Assembly: GCF_958304185.1 (NCBI RefSeq)
Contig: NZ_OY284433.1
Span: 2,157,996 to 2,221,995 of the forward strand
Direction: 5' to 3'
Length of the DNA stretch: 64,000 nucleotides
Source: an uncultured Erythrobacter sp.
GTDB lineage: Bacteria; Pseudomonadota; Alphaproteobacteria; Sphingomonadales; Sphingomonadaceae
Part shown: one piece after another, positions 1 to 8,501 of the stretch
How the letters are laid out: each line of letters begins with the position of its first letter
Numbering within the stretch: the stretch's first letter is position 1
The notes under the pieces: model-generated
Database searches by the model: none
What the model was told of the DNA's origin: nothing
What the model saw: the letters and a program-made list of their open reading frames with translations, nothing else
Translations under genes and position numbers: made by a program

Positions 1-1
1 G

Positions 2-214
2 CCCGTATTGCTCGTCCTCATGGGACTGGTGGCCTTTTCGCTGATCAAGGGGATTGTCGCCTTCCTCAAGACGACCAAGATCGACCTTGAAACCGGCGAG
101 GGCTCGACCGCGACTGATATGCAGCTCGCCCAGAACAAGGCGATGTTCGCGCGCATCAAATATCAGGCGCTGGCGATCGTGGTGGTGGCGATCATCATGG
201 CAGCATCGCGTTAA
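2..214 (+). CDS. HIG1-like twin-transmembrane small protein, 5' partial
   Basis: The gene is cut by the left window edge; the open frame runs in from base 2 and about 70 residues are visible. Two hydrophobic segments flank a short polar loop: an N-terminal one around LMGLVAFSLIKGIVAFL and a C-terminal one around YQALAIVVVAIIMAA. The motif QNKAMFARIKYQALA before the second helix resembles the HIG1 domain of small alphaproteobacterial inner-membrane proteins linked to respiratory complexes. It lies 12 nt before the cobalamin adenosyltransferase, probably one operon. The TTG at base 8 is unlikely to be the true start because the frame continues upstream. Function is inferred from family resemblance only. 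Confidence 0.6.
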   Translation, partial: PVLLVLMGLVAFSLIKGIVAFLKTTKIDLETGEGSTATDMQLAQNKAMFARIKYQALAIVVVAIIMAASR

Positions 215-226
215 GCCCTTCGCGCC

Positions 227-802
227 ATGGTCAAGCTGAACCGCATTTACACCCGCACCGGGGATGACGGCACCACGGGCCTCGTCGATGGCTCGCGCTG
301 TCCGAAGCATTCCGCCCGCATCAACGCGATGGGGCTGGTGGACGAGGCGAACAGCGCCATCGGGCTCGCCATCTGCGCGCTTACGGACGAAAGCCAGCGC
401 GCGCTGCTGACGCGGGTGCAGAACGATCTGTTCGATCTTGGCGCGGACTTGGCCACCCCGGCCGAGGATGACGATTTCAGCCCGTCCGAAATGGTGCTGC
501 GGATCGTATCTTCGCAGCCCGAATGGATCGAAGGGCAGATCGACGCGCTGAATGAACGGCTCGAACCGCTGACCAGTTTTGTCCTCCCCGGCGGGAGCGA
601 AGCGGCAGCGCGCGTCCATGTCGCCCGCGCTACGACCCGTGCGGCAGAACGCGCGATGGTCGAGCTGGCCGCAGAGCTGCCGGTCAATCCGGCGGCGCTC
701 GCCTATATCAACCGTCTGTCCGACCTCTTGTTCGTGCTCGCCCGCGTGGCGAATGACGATGGCCGCGCGGACGTGAAGTGGGTCCCCGGCGCTAATCGCT
801 AG
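227..802 (+). CDS. cob(I)yrinic acid a,c-diamide adenosyltransferase, PduO type
   Basis: Transfers the 5'-deoxyadenosyl group of ATP to cob(I)alamin, making coenzyme B12 in the cytoplasm. The 191-residue length is normal for the PduO/MMAB family. The N-terminal ATP-binding motif TRTGDDGTTGL is at residues 9-19, and the helical part carries the conserved Arg-rich segment RATTRAAERAMVEL and the C-terminal NRLSDLLFVLARVAN. No cobalamin riboswitch is visible in the 12-nt gap before it, so it is probably transcribed with the small membrane protein upstream. It is followed 60 nt later by a hydroxyacyl-CoA dehydrogenase, a pairing that fits B12-dependent acyl-CoA metabolism (inference). Confidence 0.93.
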   Translation: MVKLNRIYTRTGDDGTTGLVDGSRCPKHSARINAMGLVDEANSAIGLAICALTDESQRALLTRVQNDLFDLGADLATPAEDDDFSPSEMVLRIVSSQPEWIEGQIDALNERLEPLTSFVLPGGSEAAARVHVARATTRAAERAMVELAAELPVNPAALAYINRLSDLLFVLARVANDDGRADVKWVPGANR

Positions 803-862
803 CTTTTGCCTGAGCCCGTCGCTAACAGCGCGGCAAATTGCTGCACTTGCGAAGGACACATC

Positions 863-1732
863 ATGCGCACCATCGCCGTCATCGGGGCCGGACAAATGGG
901 CACCGGCATCGCCCAGACGATTGCCGCCAACGGCATGAACGTGATGCTGACCGATGTTGACCTCGCCCGCGCAGAAGCTGGGAAGGCCAATGTCGAAAAG
1001 GCGTTGGTCAAGCTGATGGGCCGCGGCAAGATCGAGACAGCGGAGGCCGAAAGCCTGCTCGCGCGCATCACCCCCGTCGCCGATTACGCCCCTTTCGCAG
1101 AGGCCGACCTCATCATCGAAGCCGCGACCGAGCGGGAGGAGATCAAGAACGCAATCTTCGCAAACGCCGGCAAGGTGCTTAGCGCGGGCGCGATCATGGC
1201 GTCGAACACCTCGTCGATCCCGATCACGCGGATGGCCAACCATTCGCCCGATCCGGCGCGGTTCATCGGGCTCCATTTCTTCAATCCGGTGCCCGTCATG
1301 GGCCTGATTGAAGTCATCCCCGGCCTCGCGACTGCGCAGGACACAACCGACCGCGTCACCGCTTTCGCGCGCGGGTTGGGCAAGGAAGTGGTGCTTAGCC
1401 AGGACGAACCCGGCTTCGTCGTCAACCGCATCCTGCTGCCGATGATCAACGAAGCGGTGTTCGTGCTTGGTCAGAGCACGGCCGGGATCGAGGATATCGA
1501 CAAGGGCTGCCGCCTTGGCCTCAACCACCCGATGGGGCCGCTGCAACTCGCCGATTTCGTCGGGCTCGACACCTGCCTGGACATCATCAACGTGCTCTAC
1601 ACCACCACCCGCGACAGCAAGTATCGCGCGGCGCCGCTGCTGGTGAAGTATGTCGAAGCCGGTTGGCTCGGCCGCAAGACCGGGCGCGGGTTCTACGATT
1701 ACACGGGCGAGGTTCCGGTTCCCACCCGTTGA
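863..1732 (+). CDS. 3-hydroxybutyryl-CoA dehydrogenase
   Basis: NAD(P)-dependent oxidation of 3-hydroxyacyl-CoA, or the reverse reaction, in beta-oxidation, butyrate or polyhydroxybutyrate metabolism. The 289-residue protein starts with a Rossmann motif GAGQMGTG at residues 7-14. It contains the catalytic-His block GLHFFNPVPVMGLIEVI and the C-terminal helical domain with NHPMGPLQLADFVGLD. An in-frame ATG at 806 would add 19 poorly conserved residues; the ATG at 863 is preferred because GAAGGA lies 6 nt upstream and the Rossmann strand then starts at residue 3. It may be co-transcribed with the adenosyltransferase. Confidence 0.93.
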   Translation: MRTIAVIGAGQMGTGIAQTIAANGMNVMLTDVDLARAEAGKANVEKALVKLMGRGKIETAEAESLLARITPVADYAPFAEADLIIEAATEREEIKNAIFANAGKVLSAGAIMASNTSSIPITRMANHSPDPARFIGLHFFNPVPVMGLIEVIPGLATAQDTTDRVTAFARGLGKEVVLSQDEPGFVVNRILLPMINEAVFVLGQSTAGIEDIDKGCRLGLNHPMGPLQLADFVGLDTCLDIINVLYTTTRDSKYRAAPLLVKYVEAGWLGRKTGRGFYDYTGEVPVPTR

Positions 1733-1736
1733 GGGG

Positions 1737-2156
1737 TTACTTCGGTTCGATCGTCATCTCGCGGTCGGAGATAAACGGCTCGCTTACTGTCGTGGGTCCG
1801 CGGTGATCCACCATTGCGGTTGGCGATAGCGGTGCAGTCATCGGATTGCCGCCTGTGTTCGCCGCCGCGCCAGGGGCCTTTGCGACGGCTTTGCCATCGG
1901 CCCCATATTCTCCGAAGACCGCAGTTTTGCTGCCCGAGCCCGCCTCGGCCTTGCCCGGCTTGTCGCCCTGGCTCTGTCCTCCGGCAAACGCTTGCGCCTC
2001 GCTCGCGATATTGGCGCGCTGGGCGCCGATAACGTCGGACGCCTTGCCGATGATCCCGCTGTCGTCTGAAGTGCCGACGAGCGACACCGCGCTGAACAGG
2101 GTCAGTCCGGCAAAGGCGAGCGCGGCTTTGCTGTTCTGGAACACTGACTTGTACAT
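1737..2156 (-). CDS. hypothetical membrane-anchored or secreted protein
   Basis: I do not recognise a family. The 139-residue protein begins MYKSVFQNSKAALAFAG and has one N-terminal hydrophobic segment (ALAFAGLTLFSAVSLVG) that could be a signal peptide or anchor. The rest is low-complexity, rich in Gly, Ala, Lys and Pro, and ends in DREMTIEPK. The frame stays open upstream into mutS sequence, but the ATG at 2156 gives a sensible N-terminus and the upstream part is a shadow of mutS. It lies 40 nt downstream of mutS on the same strand and is preceded by an 8-bp inverted repeat (2163-2185), which suggests its own control. It overlaps nothing and ends 4 nt from the convergent dehydrogenase. Confidence 0.6.
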   Translation of the reverse strand: MYKSVFQNSKAALAFAGLTLFSAVSLVGTSDDSGIIGKASDVIGAQRANIASEAQAFAGGQSQGDKPGKAEAGSGSKTAVFGEYGADGKAVAKAPGAAANTGGNPMTAPLSPTAMVDHRGPTTVSEPFISDREMTIEPK

Positions 2157-2162
2157 ACCCTC

Positions 2163-2185
2163 GTTTAACCCCGTTGTGGTTAAAC
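2163..2185. promoter_or_regulatory. 23-bp dyad GTTTAACC-N7-GGTTAAAC
   Basis: A perfect inverted repeat with 8-bp arms and a 7-nt spacer sits between the mutS stop and the start of the small hypothetical gene, 7 nt from its start codon. The arms contain TTAACC/GGTTAA, reminiscent of CtrA half sites but with the wrong spacing (N11 between TTAA units). It could be an operator, or a hairpin in the leader of the downstream gene. Confidence 0.4.
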
Positions 2186-2196
2186 CTTGGTTGAAG

Positions 2197-4911
2197 TCAG
2201 ACAACGGATTTTGGCAGTGCCCGCTTCCATTCATAAAGCAGGTCGAGCGCCTCACGCGGGGTGAGCGCATCGAGATCGGCGTCGCGCAGGGCCTGGGCGA
2301 GTTGCTGTTCGGGTGAGGGGGGTGCCGGTTCGGCGGCCAGCGCGGCGAAGAGCGGCAGATCGCCCAGCCCTGCGGCGATGCCCCCGGTGGCCGTGCGGGT
2401 GGCTTCGAGCTTTTCGAGCACCGCTTTGGCGCGGGCGACCACCGGGGCCGGCACCCCTGCCAACCGCGCGACCGCGAGGCCGTAGGAGCGATCGGCCGGG
2501 CCGTCGGCCAGTTCGTGCAGCAACACCAGATCGCCTTGCCATTCGCGTGCGCGGACATGGTGGAGACTCAGCGCCTCGCAGGTTTCGGCCAGGCGCGCGA
2601 GTTCGTGGTAATGGGTCGCGAACAGACACCGGCAGCGGATCTTGGAATGCACCGCCTCGGCCACCGCCCAGGCGAGCGCCAAGCCATCATAGGTCGATGT
2701 GCCGCGCCCCACTTCATCAAGGATCACGAAGCTGCGCGGGGTGGCCTGCGCCAGAATGGCGGCGGTCTCGACCATTTCGACCATGAAGGTGGAACGGCCC
2801 CGGGCGAGGTTATCGGCCGCGCCCACCCGGCTGAACAACCGGTCGACGAGGCCGACACGAGCCGCCGACGCGGGGACGAAGCACCCCGCCTGCGCCAACA
2901 ACACAATCAGCGCGTTCTGGCGCAGGAAGGTGGACTTGCCGCCCATGTTCGGCCCGCCGATCAGCCACAGGCGATTGGTGTCGGCCAGCTGGCAGTCATT
3001 CGCCACGAACCGCTCACCGGCCTTGGCGAGTGCCGCTTCGACCACGGGATGACGCCCGGCGGTGATGGAAAGGCCTGCGTCCTCGGCAATGTCGGGGCGG
3101 CACCAATCGGCTTCGCTGGCGCGCTCGGCATTGCCGGCGGCGACATCGATCCGGGCGAGCGCGGCGGCGGTGGCGGCGATGGCGTGGCGCGCTGCGACGA
3201 CTTCGGCGACCAGTTCCTCGAAATGCGACTCTTCTGCCGCCAGCGCATGGCCCCCTGCCTCGGCGATGCGGGCGGCTTCCTCGTGCAGCTTCAGCGAGTT
3301 GAACCGCACCGCGCCTGCCATTGTCTGACGGTGGGTGAAGCCACTGTCGGGCGTCATCAGCGCATCGGCATAGCGCGCGCCCACTTCGATGAAATAGCCC
3401 AGCACGCCATTGTGGCGGATCTTGAGCGAGGCGATGCCGGTTTCGTCCCGGTAGCGCGCTTCCATCGCCGCAATCGCGCGGCGCGCATCGCCGGAGGTGG
3501 CGCGCAATTCGTCGAGCGCGGCGTCGTACCCGTCAGCGATAAAGCCGCCGCTTCCGCGATCGGTCGGGGGTGAGGGCACCAGCGCGCGCGTCAGCCAATC
3601 GGTCAGCGCGCCGTGGCCGGTGAGTTTCGCCAGAACGGCATCGAGCAGCGCAGGCCGATCCGGCGCACCGCTCAGCCAATGGTGCAGCCGCATCGCCTCG
3701 GACAGCCCATCGCGCAACTGGCCGAGATCGCGCGGAGAGCCGCGCCCCGCCACCACGCGCCCGAGCGCGCGGCCGAGATCAGGGATGGCGCGCAAGGCCT
3801 CACGCAATTGCGCGCGTTCAATCGGCCGGTCGCGCCAGAACTGCACCAGCCCAAGCCGTGCCTCGATCTGCGCCACATCGAGCAGGGGCGCGGACAAGTC
3901 CTCCGCCAGAAGCCGCGATCCCGCGCCCGTCACGCAGCGATCCACCGCGCCGATCAGGCTGCCCGCGCGCGCGCCGGTGGTGCTTTCAAGGATTTCGAGA
4001 CTCGCCCGCGTCGCCGCATCCATCGCCATGCCCGCCTCGGCCGCGCGCGCCACCGGGGGCAGCAGCAGCGGCAGCTTGCCGCGTCCGACATGGTCGAGAT
4101 AGGCGATCAACCCGCCCGCCGCGCCCAGCATCGCGCGGGAGAAATCGCCGAACGCATCGAGCGTGGCTACACCATGCACCGCCTTCAGCCGCTCAGCCCC
4201 GGCATCGCTGGCGAAAGAGCTGCGCGGGCGGTAGATGATGATGTCGCGAGTCCCCGCGAAGGCGGGGACCTCGTTCAGCAGGGCGCCAGAGTGCCTGAGG
4301 TCCCCGCTTCCGCGGGGACTCGCATCAGGCACTTCGGGGATAATGATTTCGCTCGGGGAGAGCCGCGCCAGCGCCGCGCCGAGCTGATCGGCAGCGCATT
4401 CTTCCAGCACCATCGCGCCGGTGGAGACATCCACCGCAGCAATGCCCACCGTCCCGCGCAATTCCGCGAGCGCCACCAGCACGTTCGCACGGCGCGGTTC
4501 GAGCAGCGCTTCCTCGGTTAGCGTCCCCGCTGTCACCAGCCGCACAATCGCGCGACCGACCAGCACCTTGGAGGACGGCGTGCCTTCGCGCTTGGCCCGC
4601 GCCTTGGCTTCGTCGGGCGTTTCGACCTGTTCGGCGATGGCGACCCGGCAGCCCGCCTTGATCAGCCGCGCGAGATAGCCTTCCGCCGAATGCACCGGCA
4701 CCCCGCACATCGGGATCGGCGCGCCGCCATGTTCGCCCCGGGTGGTCAGCGCAATGTCGAGAATCTGGGCCGCCGTGCGTGCGTCTTCGAAGAACAATTC
4801 GAAGAAATCGCCCATCCGGTAGAACAGCAGCGCATCGCCCGCTTCCTCGCGCAGGGCGAGGTATTGCGCCATCATCGGCGTGGGTTTGGAATCGGGAAGG
4901 GCAGCCATCAC
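2197..4911 (-). CDS. mutS: DNA mismatch repair protein MutS
   Basis: Recognises mismatches and starts methyl-independent or MutL-dependent repair. The 904-residue protein has the N-terminal mismatch-reading motif (FYRMGDFFELFFEDA, with the conserved Phe-x-Glu near residue 35), connector and lever domains, and the ABC-type ATPase with Walker A GGPNMGGKST near residue 650, followed by DEVGRGTSTYDGLA. The C-terminus ends in a typical helical tail. It is somewhat long for the family. Part of the excess is an in-frame insertion at about residues 197-222 that is encoded by a palindromic repeat element (see 4246-4323). The gene is divergent from maeB. Confidence 0.97.
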   Translation of the reverse strand: MMAALPDSKPTPMMAQYLALREEAGDALLFYRMGDFFELFFEDARTAAQILDIALTTRGEHGGAPIPMCGVPVHSAEGYLARLIKAGCRVAIAEQVETPDEAKARAKREGTPSSKVLVGRAIVRLVTAGTLTEEALLEPRRANVLVALAELRGTVGIAAVDVSTGAMVLEECAADQLGAALARLSPSEIIIPEVPDASPRGSGDLRHSGALLNEVPAFAGTRDIIIYRPRSSFASDAGAERLKAVHGVATLDAFGDFSRAMLGAAGGLIAYLDHVGRGKLPLLLPPVARAAEAGMAMDAATRASLEILESTTGARAGSLIGAVDRCVTGAGSRLLAEDLSAPLLDVAQIEARLGLVQFWRDRPIERAQLREALRAIPDLGRALGRVVAGRGSPRDLGQLRDGLSEAMRLHHWLSGAPDRPALLDAVLAKLTGHGALTDWLTRALVPSPPTDRGSGGFIADGYDAALDELRATSGDARRAIAAMEARYRDETGIASLKIRHNGVLGYFIEVGARYADALMTPDSGFTHRQTMAGAVRFNSLKLHEEAARIAEAGGHALAAEESHFEELVAEVVAARHAIAATAAALARIDVAAGNAERASEADWCRPDIAEDAGLSITAGRHPVVEAALAKAGERFVANDCQLADTNRLWLIGGPNMGGKSTFLRQNALIVLLAQAGCFVPASAARVGLVDRLFSRVGAADNLARGRSTFMVEMVETAAILAQATPRSFVILDEVGRGTSTYDGLALAWAVAEAVHSKIRCRCLFATHYHELARLAETCEALSLHHVRAREWQGDLVLLHELADGPADRSYGLAVARLAGVPAPVVARAKAVLEKLEATRTATGGIAAGLGDLPLFAALAAEPAPPSPEQQLAQALRDADLDALTPREALDLLYEWKRALPKSVV
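4246..4323. repeat. palindromic element inserted in frame in mutS
   Basis: Two 27-bp arms (4246-4272 and 4297-4323) are inverted copies of each other with two mismatches, separated by 24 bp. Each arm is itself a hairpin (CCCCGCGAAGGCGGGG and CCCCGCTTCCGCGGGG). The 78 bp equal 26 codons and keep the mutS frame, coding for part of SPRGSGDLRHSGALLNEVP and PAFAGTRD in the connector region. This class of GC-rich palindrome is common between genes in sphingomonads; here it lies inside an essential-type repair gene. Confidence 0.8.
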
Positions 4912-5059
4912 TCCGGCATTGCCCCATCGCCTGCGATTCGGAAATGTCCGCCGCTACGGCTTTCCCCCGCGCCGCGCCATTTCCGGCCTATCGCAACCGC
5001 CTTGGTGAGGCTAAGCGGAACGCGATTTTCCATTCGGACAAGCAGAGGGATCAGGCATC

Positions 5060-7333
5060 ATGGCCGATGAGAACGCCACACCGAACAAGGGCGGCTTCAC
5101 CGCGCGCGAGGCGCTGTTCTATCACGAGACGATCCGCCCCGGTAAGCTCGAGATCGTCGCCACCAAGCCGATGACCTCGCAGCGTGACCTCAGCCTCGCC
5201 TATTCGCCGGGTGTGGCCGTGCCGGTGGAAGCCATCGCCGCCGATCCGTCGCTCGCCGCGCGTTACACCGTCAAAGGCAATCTGGTCGCCGTGATCAGCA
5301 ATGGCACCGCGATCCTCGGGCTGGGCAATCTCGGCGCGCTCGCCTCCAAGCCGGTGATGGAAGGCAAGGCGGTGCTGTTCAAGCGGTTCGCCGATGTGGA
5401 TTCGATCGACATCGAACTCGCCACCGAAGACCCCGAAGCCTTCATCAACGCCGTCGCGCTGATGGAGCCGACCTTTGGCGGGATCAATCTTGAGGACATC
5501 AAGGCGCCGGAATGCTTCATCATCGAGGCGGCTCTGCGCGAGCGCATGAACATTCCCGTGATGCACGACGACCAGCACGGTACTGCGATCATCACGGCGG
5601 CTGGCCTGCTCAACGCCTGTCACATCACGGGCCGCGACTTCAAGGACGTCAAGGTGGTGGTCAACGGCGCGGGCGCGGCGGCGATTGCCTGCACCGCGCT
5701 GATCAAGGCGATGGGCGTGCGCCACGAAAACGTGATCATGTGCGACCGTTCCGGCCCGATCACGCCGGGCCGCGAAGGAGTCGACCAGTGGAAGAGCGCG
5801 CACGCAGTCGCCACCACCGCGACCAGTCTTGAAGAAGCGCTGGTGGGCGCGGACATCTTCCTCGGCCTGTCGGCTGCCGGTGCGCTGAAGCCCGAATGGG
5901 TGCGCAAGATGGCGGACAAGCCGATCATCTTTGCAATGGCCAACCCCGTCCCGGAAATCATGCCGGACGAAGCCAAGGCGGTCCGCCCTGATGCGATCAT
6001 CGCCACCGGGCGCAGCGATTTCCCCAATCAGGTCAACAACGTGCTGGGCTTCCCCTTCATCTTCCGCGGCGCGCTGGATGTGCAGGCGACCACGATCAAT
6101 GAAGAAATGAAGGTTGCCGCCGCCCACGCCATCGCGGAACTCGCGCGCCGTCAGGTGCCCGAGGAAGTGGCGAGCGCCTATGGCAAGAACCACAAGTTCG
6201 GCACCGATTACATCATCCCCGCCCCGTTCGACCCGCGTCTGATCGAGGTCGTGTCCTCCGCCGTCGCCAAGGCGGCAATGGATTCGGGCGTGGCGCAGGC
6301 GCGGATCGAGGATTTCGAGGCCTACCGCATCCAGCTGCGCAGCCGCCTCAACCCGACCACTTCGGTGCTGAGCGGCGTTTATGAAGTCGCCAAGGCGAAC
6401 CCCAAGCGGATGGTCTTTGCCGAAGCGGAAGAAGAAGTGGTGCTGCGCGCCGCGATTCAGTTCCGCGATTTCGGTTATGGCACGCCGATCCTGGTCGGCC
6501 GCACCAAGGCGGTGCTCGACAAGCTGCATCAGCTATCGGTCGGCGATCCGGGCAGCTTTGAAATCCAGAACTCGGCCGATAGCGAGCACGTGCCCGCGAT
6601 GGTCGATTACCTCTACAAGCGGCTCCAGCGGCGCGGTTATACCGAGCGTGATGTGCGGCGCATGGTCAATCAGGACCGCAACGTCTTCGCTTCGCTGCTG
6701 GTCGCACTCGGCCATGGCGACGGGATCATCACCGGCATGACCCGCACCTTTGCGCAGACCGTGCGCGAGGTGAACCTGGTGCTCGATCACAAACAGGGCG
6801 CGCTGCCGTTCGGCATCCACATGATGATCGGCAAGAACCACACCACCTTCCTCGCCGATACGACGATCAACGAGCGGCCCAATTCCGCAGAACTCGCCCA
6901 TATTGCCAAGGAAACCGCTGCGGTTGCCCGGCGCATGGGGCATGAACCGCGCGTGGCGTTCCTCAGCTATTCGACCTTCGGTAACCCCTCGGGCCAGTGG
7001 CTGACTTCGATCCGCGAGGCGGTGGCGATTCTCGACCGGGAGGATCCGGGCTTCGAATATGAAGGCGAAATGGCGCCTGACGCCGCCCTCAATCCCAAGG
7101 TGATGGCGCTGTACCCGTTCAGCCGCCTGTCTGGCCCGGCCAACGTCCTGATCATGCCGGGGCTGCAATCCGCGAACCTGTCGGCCAAGCTGCTGCGCGA
7201 ATTGGGCAGCAATGCCACCATTGGCCCGATGCTGATCGGGATGGAAAAGCCGGTGCAGATCGTGCCGATGACCGCCAGCGTGCCCGATGTGCTGACGCTC
7301 GCCGTGCTGGCGGGCGCGGGCATTGTGGGATGA
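5060..7333 (+). CDS. maeB: NADP-dependent malic enzyme with phosphotransacetylase-like domain
   Basis: Oxidative decarboxylation of malate to pyruvate with production of NADPH. The 757-residue protein has the usual MaeB layout. The malic domain has [11 protein letters not shown] and the metal-site segment [14 protein letters not shown]. The NADP-binding domain has [14 protein letters not shown]. From about residue 430 a phosphotransacetylase-like domain follows ([15 protein letters not shown] through the end); in this family it has a regulatory rather than catalytic role. The ATG at 5060 is preceded by GAGGGA about 8 nt upstream. It is transcribed divergently from mutS and ends at a hairpin shared with the convergent DUF892 gene. 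Confidence 0.96.
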   Translation: MADENATPNKGGFTAREALFYHETIRPGKLEIVATKPMTSQRDLSLAYSPGVAVPVEAIAADPSLAARYTVKGNLVAVISNGTAILGLGNLGALASKPVMEGKAVLFKRFADVDSIDIELATEDPEAFINAVALMEPTFGGINLEDIKAPECFIIEAALRERMNIPVMHDDQHGTAIITAAGLLNACHITGRDFKDVKVVVNGAGAAAIACTALIKAMGVRHENVIMCDRSGPITPGREGVDQWKSAHAVATTATSLEEALVGADIFLGLSAAGALKPEWVRKMADKPIIFAMANPVPEIMPDEAKAVRPDAIIATGRSDFPNQVNNVLGFPFIFRGALDVQATTINEEMKVAAAHAIAELARRQVPEEVASAYGKNHKFGTDYIIPAPFDPRLIEVVSSAVAKAAMDSGVAQARIEDFEAYRIQLRSRLNPTTSVLSGVYEVAKANPKRMVFAEAEEEVVLRAAIQFRDFGYGTPILVGRTKAVLDKLHQLSVGDPGSFEIQNSADSEHVPAMVDYLYKRLQRRGYTERDVRRMVNQDRNVFASLLVALGHGDGIITGMTRTFAQTVREVNLVLDHKQGALPFGIHMMIGKNHTTFLADTTINERPNSAELAHIAKETAAVARRMGHEPRVAFLSYSTFGNPSGQWLTSIREAVAILDREDPGFEYEGEMAPDAALNPKVMALYPFSRLSGPANVLIMPGLQSANLSAKLLRELGSNATIGPMLIGMEKPVQIVPMTASVPDVLTLAVLAGAGIVG

Positions 7334-7339
7334 GATAGC

Positions 7340-7366
7340 GGAGCCCGGCGGATCGCACCGGGCTCC
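7340..7366. terminator. hairpin between convergent maeB and DUF892 gene
   Basis: Perfect 9-bp stem GGAGCCCGG/CCGGGCTCC with a 9-nt loop lies in the 41-nt gap between two convergent stop codons. There is no T tract, so it may act as a bidirectional or factor-assisted terminator. Confidence 0.5.
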
Positions 7367-7374
7367 TGCCACGC

Positions 7375-7875
7375 TTACGCTTCGGCAGCGGCGGGGTTGA
7401 CCTCGCCCGACGCGATCTGCGTCATGTGTGTGTCGCCGCTGCGGGTGTCTTCGAGACACTGCGCCAAGACACTGGCGTCATTCTCCAGCCCGAGCCGCCG
7501 CGCGAACGCCGCCGCCGTGCCATAGCCCGAGATGCCGTAGTGGGTCATGCGCTGGTACTGCGCGATGATCGAGGCATCGCGGACATCCTCATCCGCAAAA
7601 TCGGCCTCGACCCCATGCGCGCGCGCTTCAGCGGCGAGGCCTTCCATGCCCTTGCAATGTTCGCCGCGCGGGTTGGCGTCGTGGTTTTCGATCAGGGTCT
7701 TGAGGTGATCCATACCCTCCTCGATCCCGTCCACGCCTGCGGTCAGCGCCTTGCGCAGCTGGGCCGAGCTGGCGGCTTCCTTCAGCTCGCGCGTGACCTG
7801 AATGGCCTGGCGATTGGCGCTGTAGAGGTCCTGCAACTGATCGACGTAAAGATCCTTGAGCGTCGTGATGGTCAT
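7375..7875 (-). CDS. DUF892 (YciE/YciF-like) ferritin-like protein
   Basis: The 166-residue protein belongs to the ferritin-like four-helix family DUF892, whose members are stress-induced and often sit with catalase or Dps genes. The family start is recognisable in TLKDLYVDQLQDLYSANRQ, and later segments such as HYGISGYGTAAAFARRLG match the third and fourth helices. The frame is open to an ATG at 7947, but the ATG at 7875 is preferred: GGAG lies 9 nt upstream and MTITTLKDLYVDQL is the normal N-terminus. Its physiological role is not established; metal binding is a family inference. Confidence 0.88.
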   Translation of the reverse strand: MTITTLKDLYVDQLQDLYSANRQAIQVTRELKEAASSAQLRKALTAGVDGIEEGMDHLKTLIENHDANPRGEHCKGMEGLAAEARAHGVEADFADEDVRDASIIAQYQRMTHYGISGYGTAAAFARRLGLENDASVLAQCLEDTRSGDTHMTQIASGEVNPAAAEA

Positions 7876-8018
7876 GTTGGTCGTCTCCGGTGAATGATTG
7901 CACCCCCATTCCGCTGTGGGCCCAACCGTTCCGCGATGTTCTGTCATGGGTGTGGTAAGCTGCGGGGATCGGACGAGCCGCAGGCTGGCTGCGGCAGGGC
8001 GAACAGGGAGGCGGGGCC

Positions 8019-8432
8019 ATGCGGGTCGGGACGGCAGCGGTAACCTATTGGGCCATCGTGTTTGCGCTGGGCTTCGTGCTCGGCACGGTGCGGGTGTTGT
8101 GGGTGATCCCGCTGGTGGGGTTGATACCCGCGACTTTGCTGGAACTGCCGATCATCCTCGCAGCAAGCTGGTTTGCGGCCGGCTGGATTCTGCGCCGCTT
8201 CGGCATAGCCACCCGGCGCGAGGCGCTGACCCTCGGCGTGCTCGCCTTCGCGATCCTGATGGCGGCGGAGTGGGCGCTGGCTGGGGTGCTTTCGGGCGAG
8301 ACACCGGCACAGTGGCTTGCGGGGCTGAGGCAACCGCACGCGCTGCTCGGGCTGGCAGGGCAGATGGTGTTCGCGCTGATGCCGTGGTGGCGGGCGGGGC
8401 CGGGCGGACGGGCTGCGAAACCAATTCCCTGA
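8019..8432 (+). CDS. hypothetical integral membrane protein
   Basis: A 137-residue hydrophobic protein with about four predicted membrane segments (for example AVTYWAIVFALGFVLGT, LLELPIILAASWFAAGW, LGVLAFAILMAAEWALAG and LLGLAGQMVFALMPW). A good ribosome-binding site (GGGAGG) precedes the ATG. I recognise no catalytic motif. It stands alone between the divergent DUF892 gene and the amidohydrolase 69 nt downstream. No function is proposed. Confidence 0.75.
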   Translation: MRVGTAAVTYWAIVFALGFVLGTVRVLWVIPLVGLIPATLLELPIILAASWFAAGWILRRFGIATRREALTLGVLAFAILMAAEWALAGVLSGETPAQWLAGLRQPHALLGLAGQMVFALMPWWRAGPGGRAAKPIP

Positions 8433-8501
8433 CAAAACATTGGCATGACAATCGCGCCATGGCATTCTTGCGGTGCGATCAGGGGACGAGGGGGGACTGA
8501 C

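Noticed and set aside
5051-6529. 492-codon open frame on the minus strand
   Set aside because: Antisense to the maeB malic domain.
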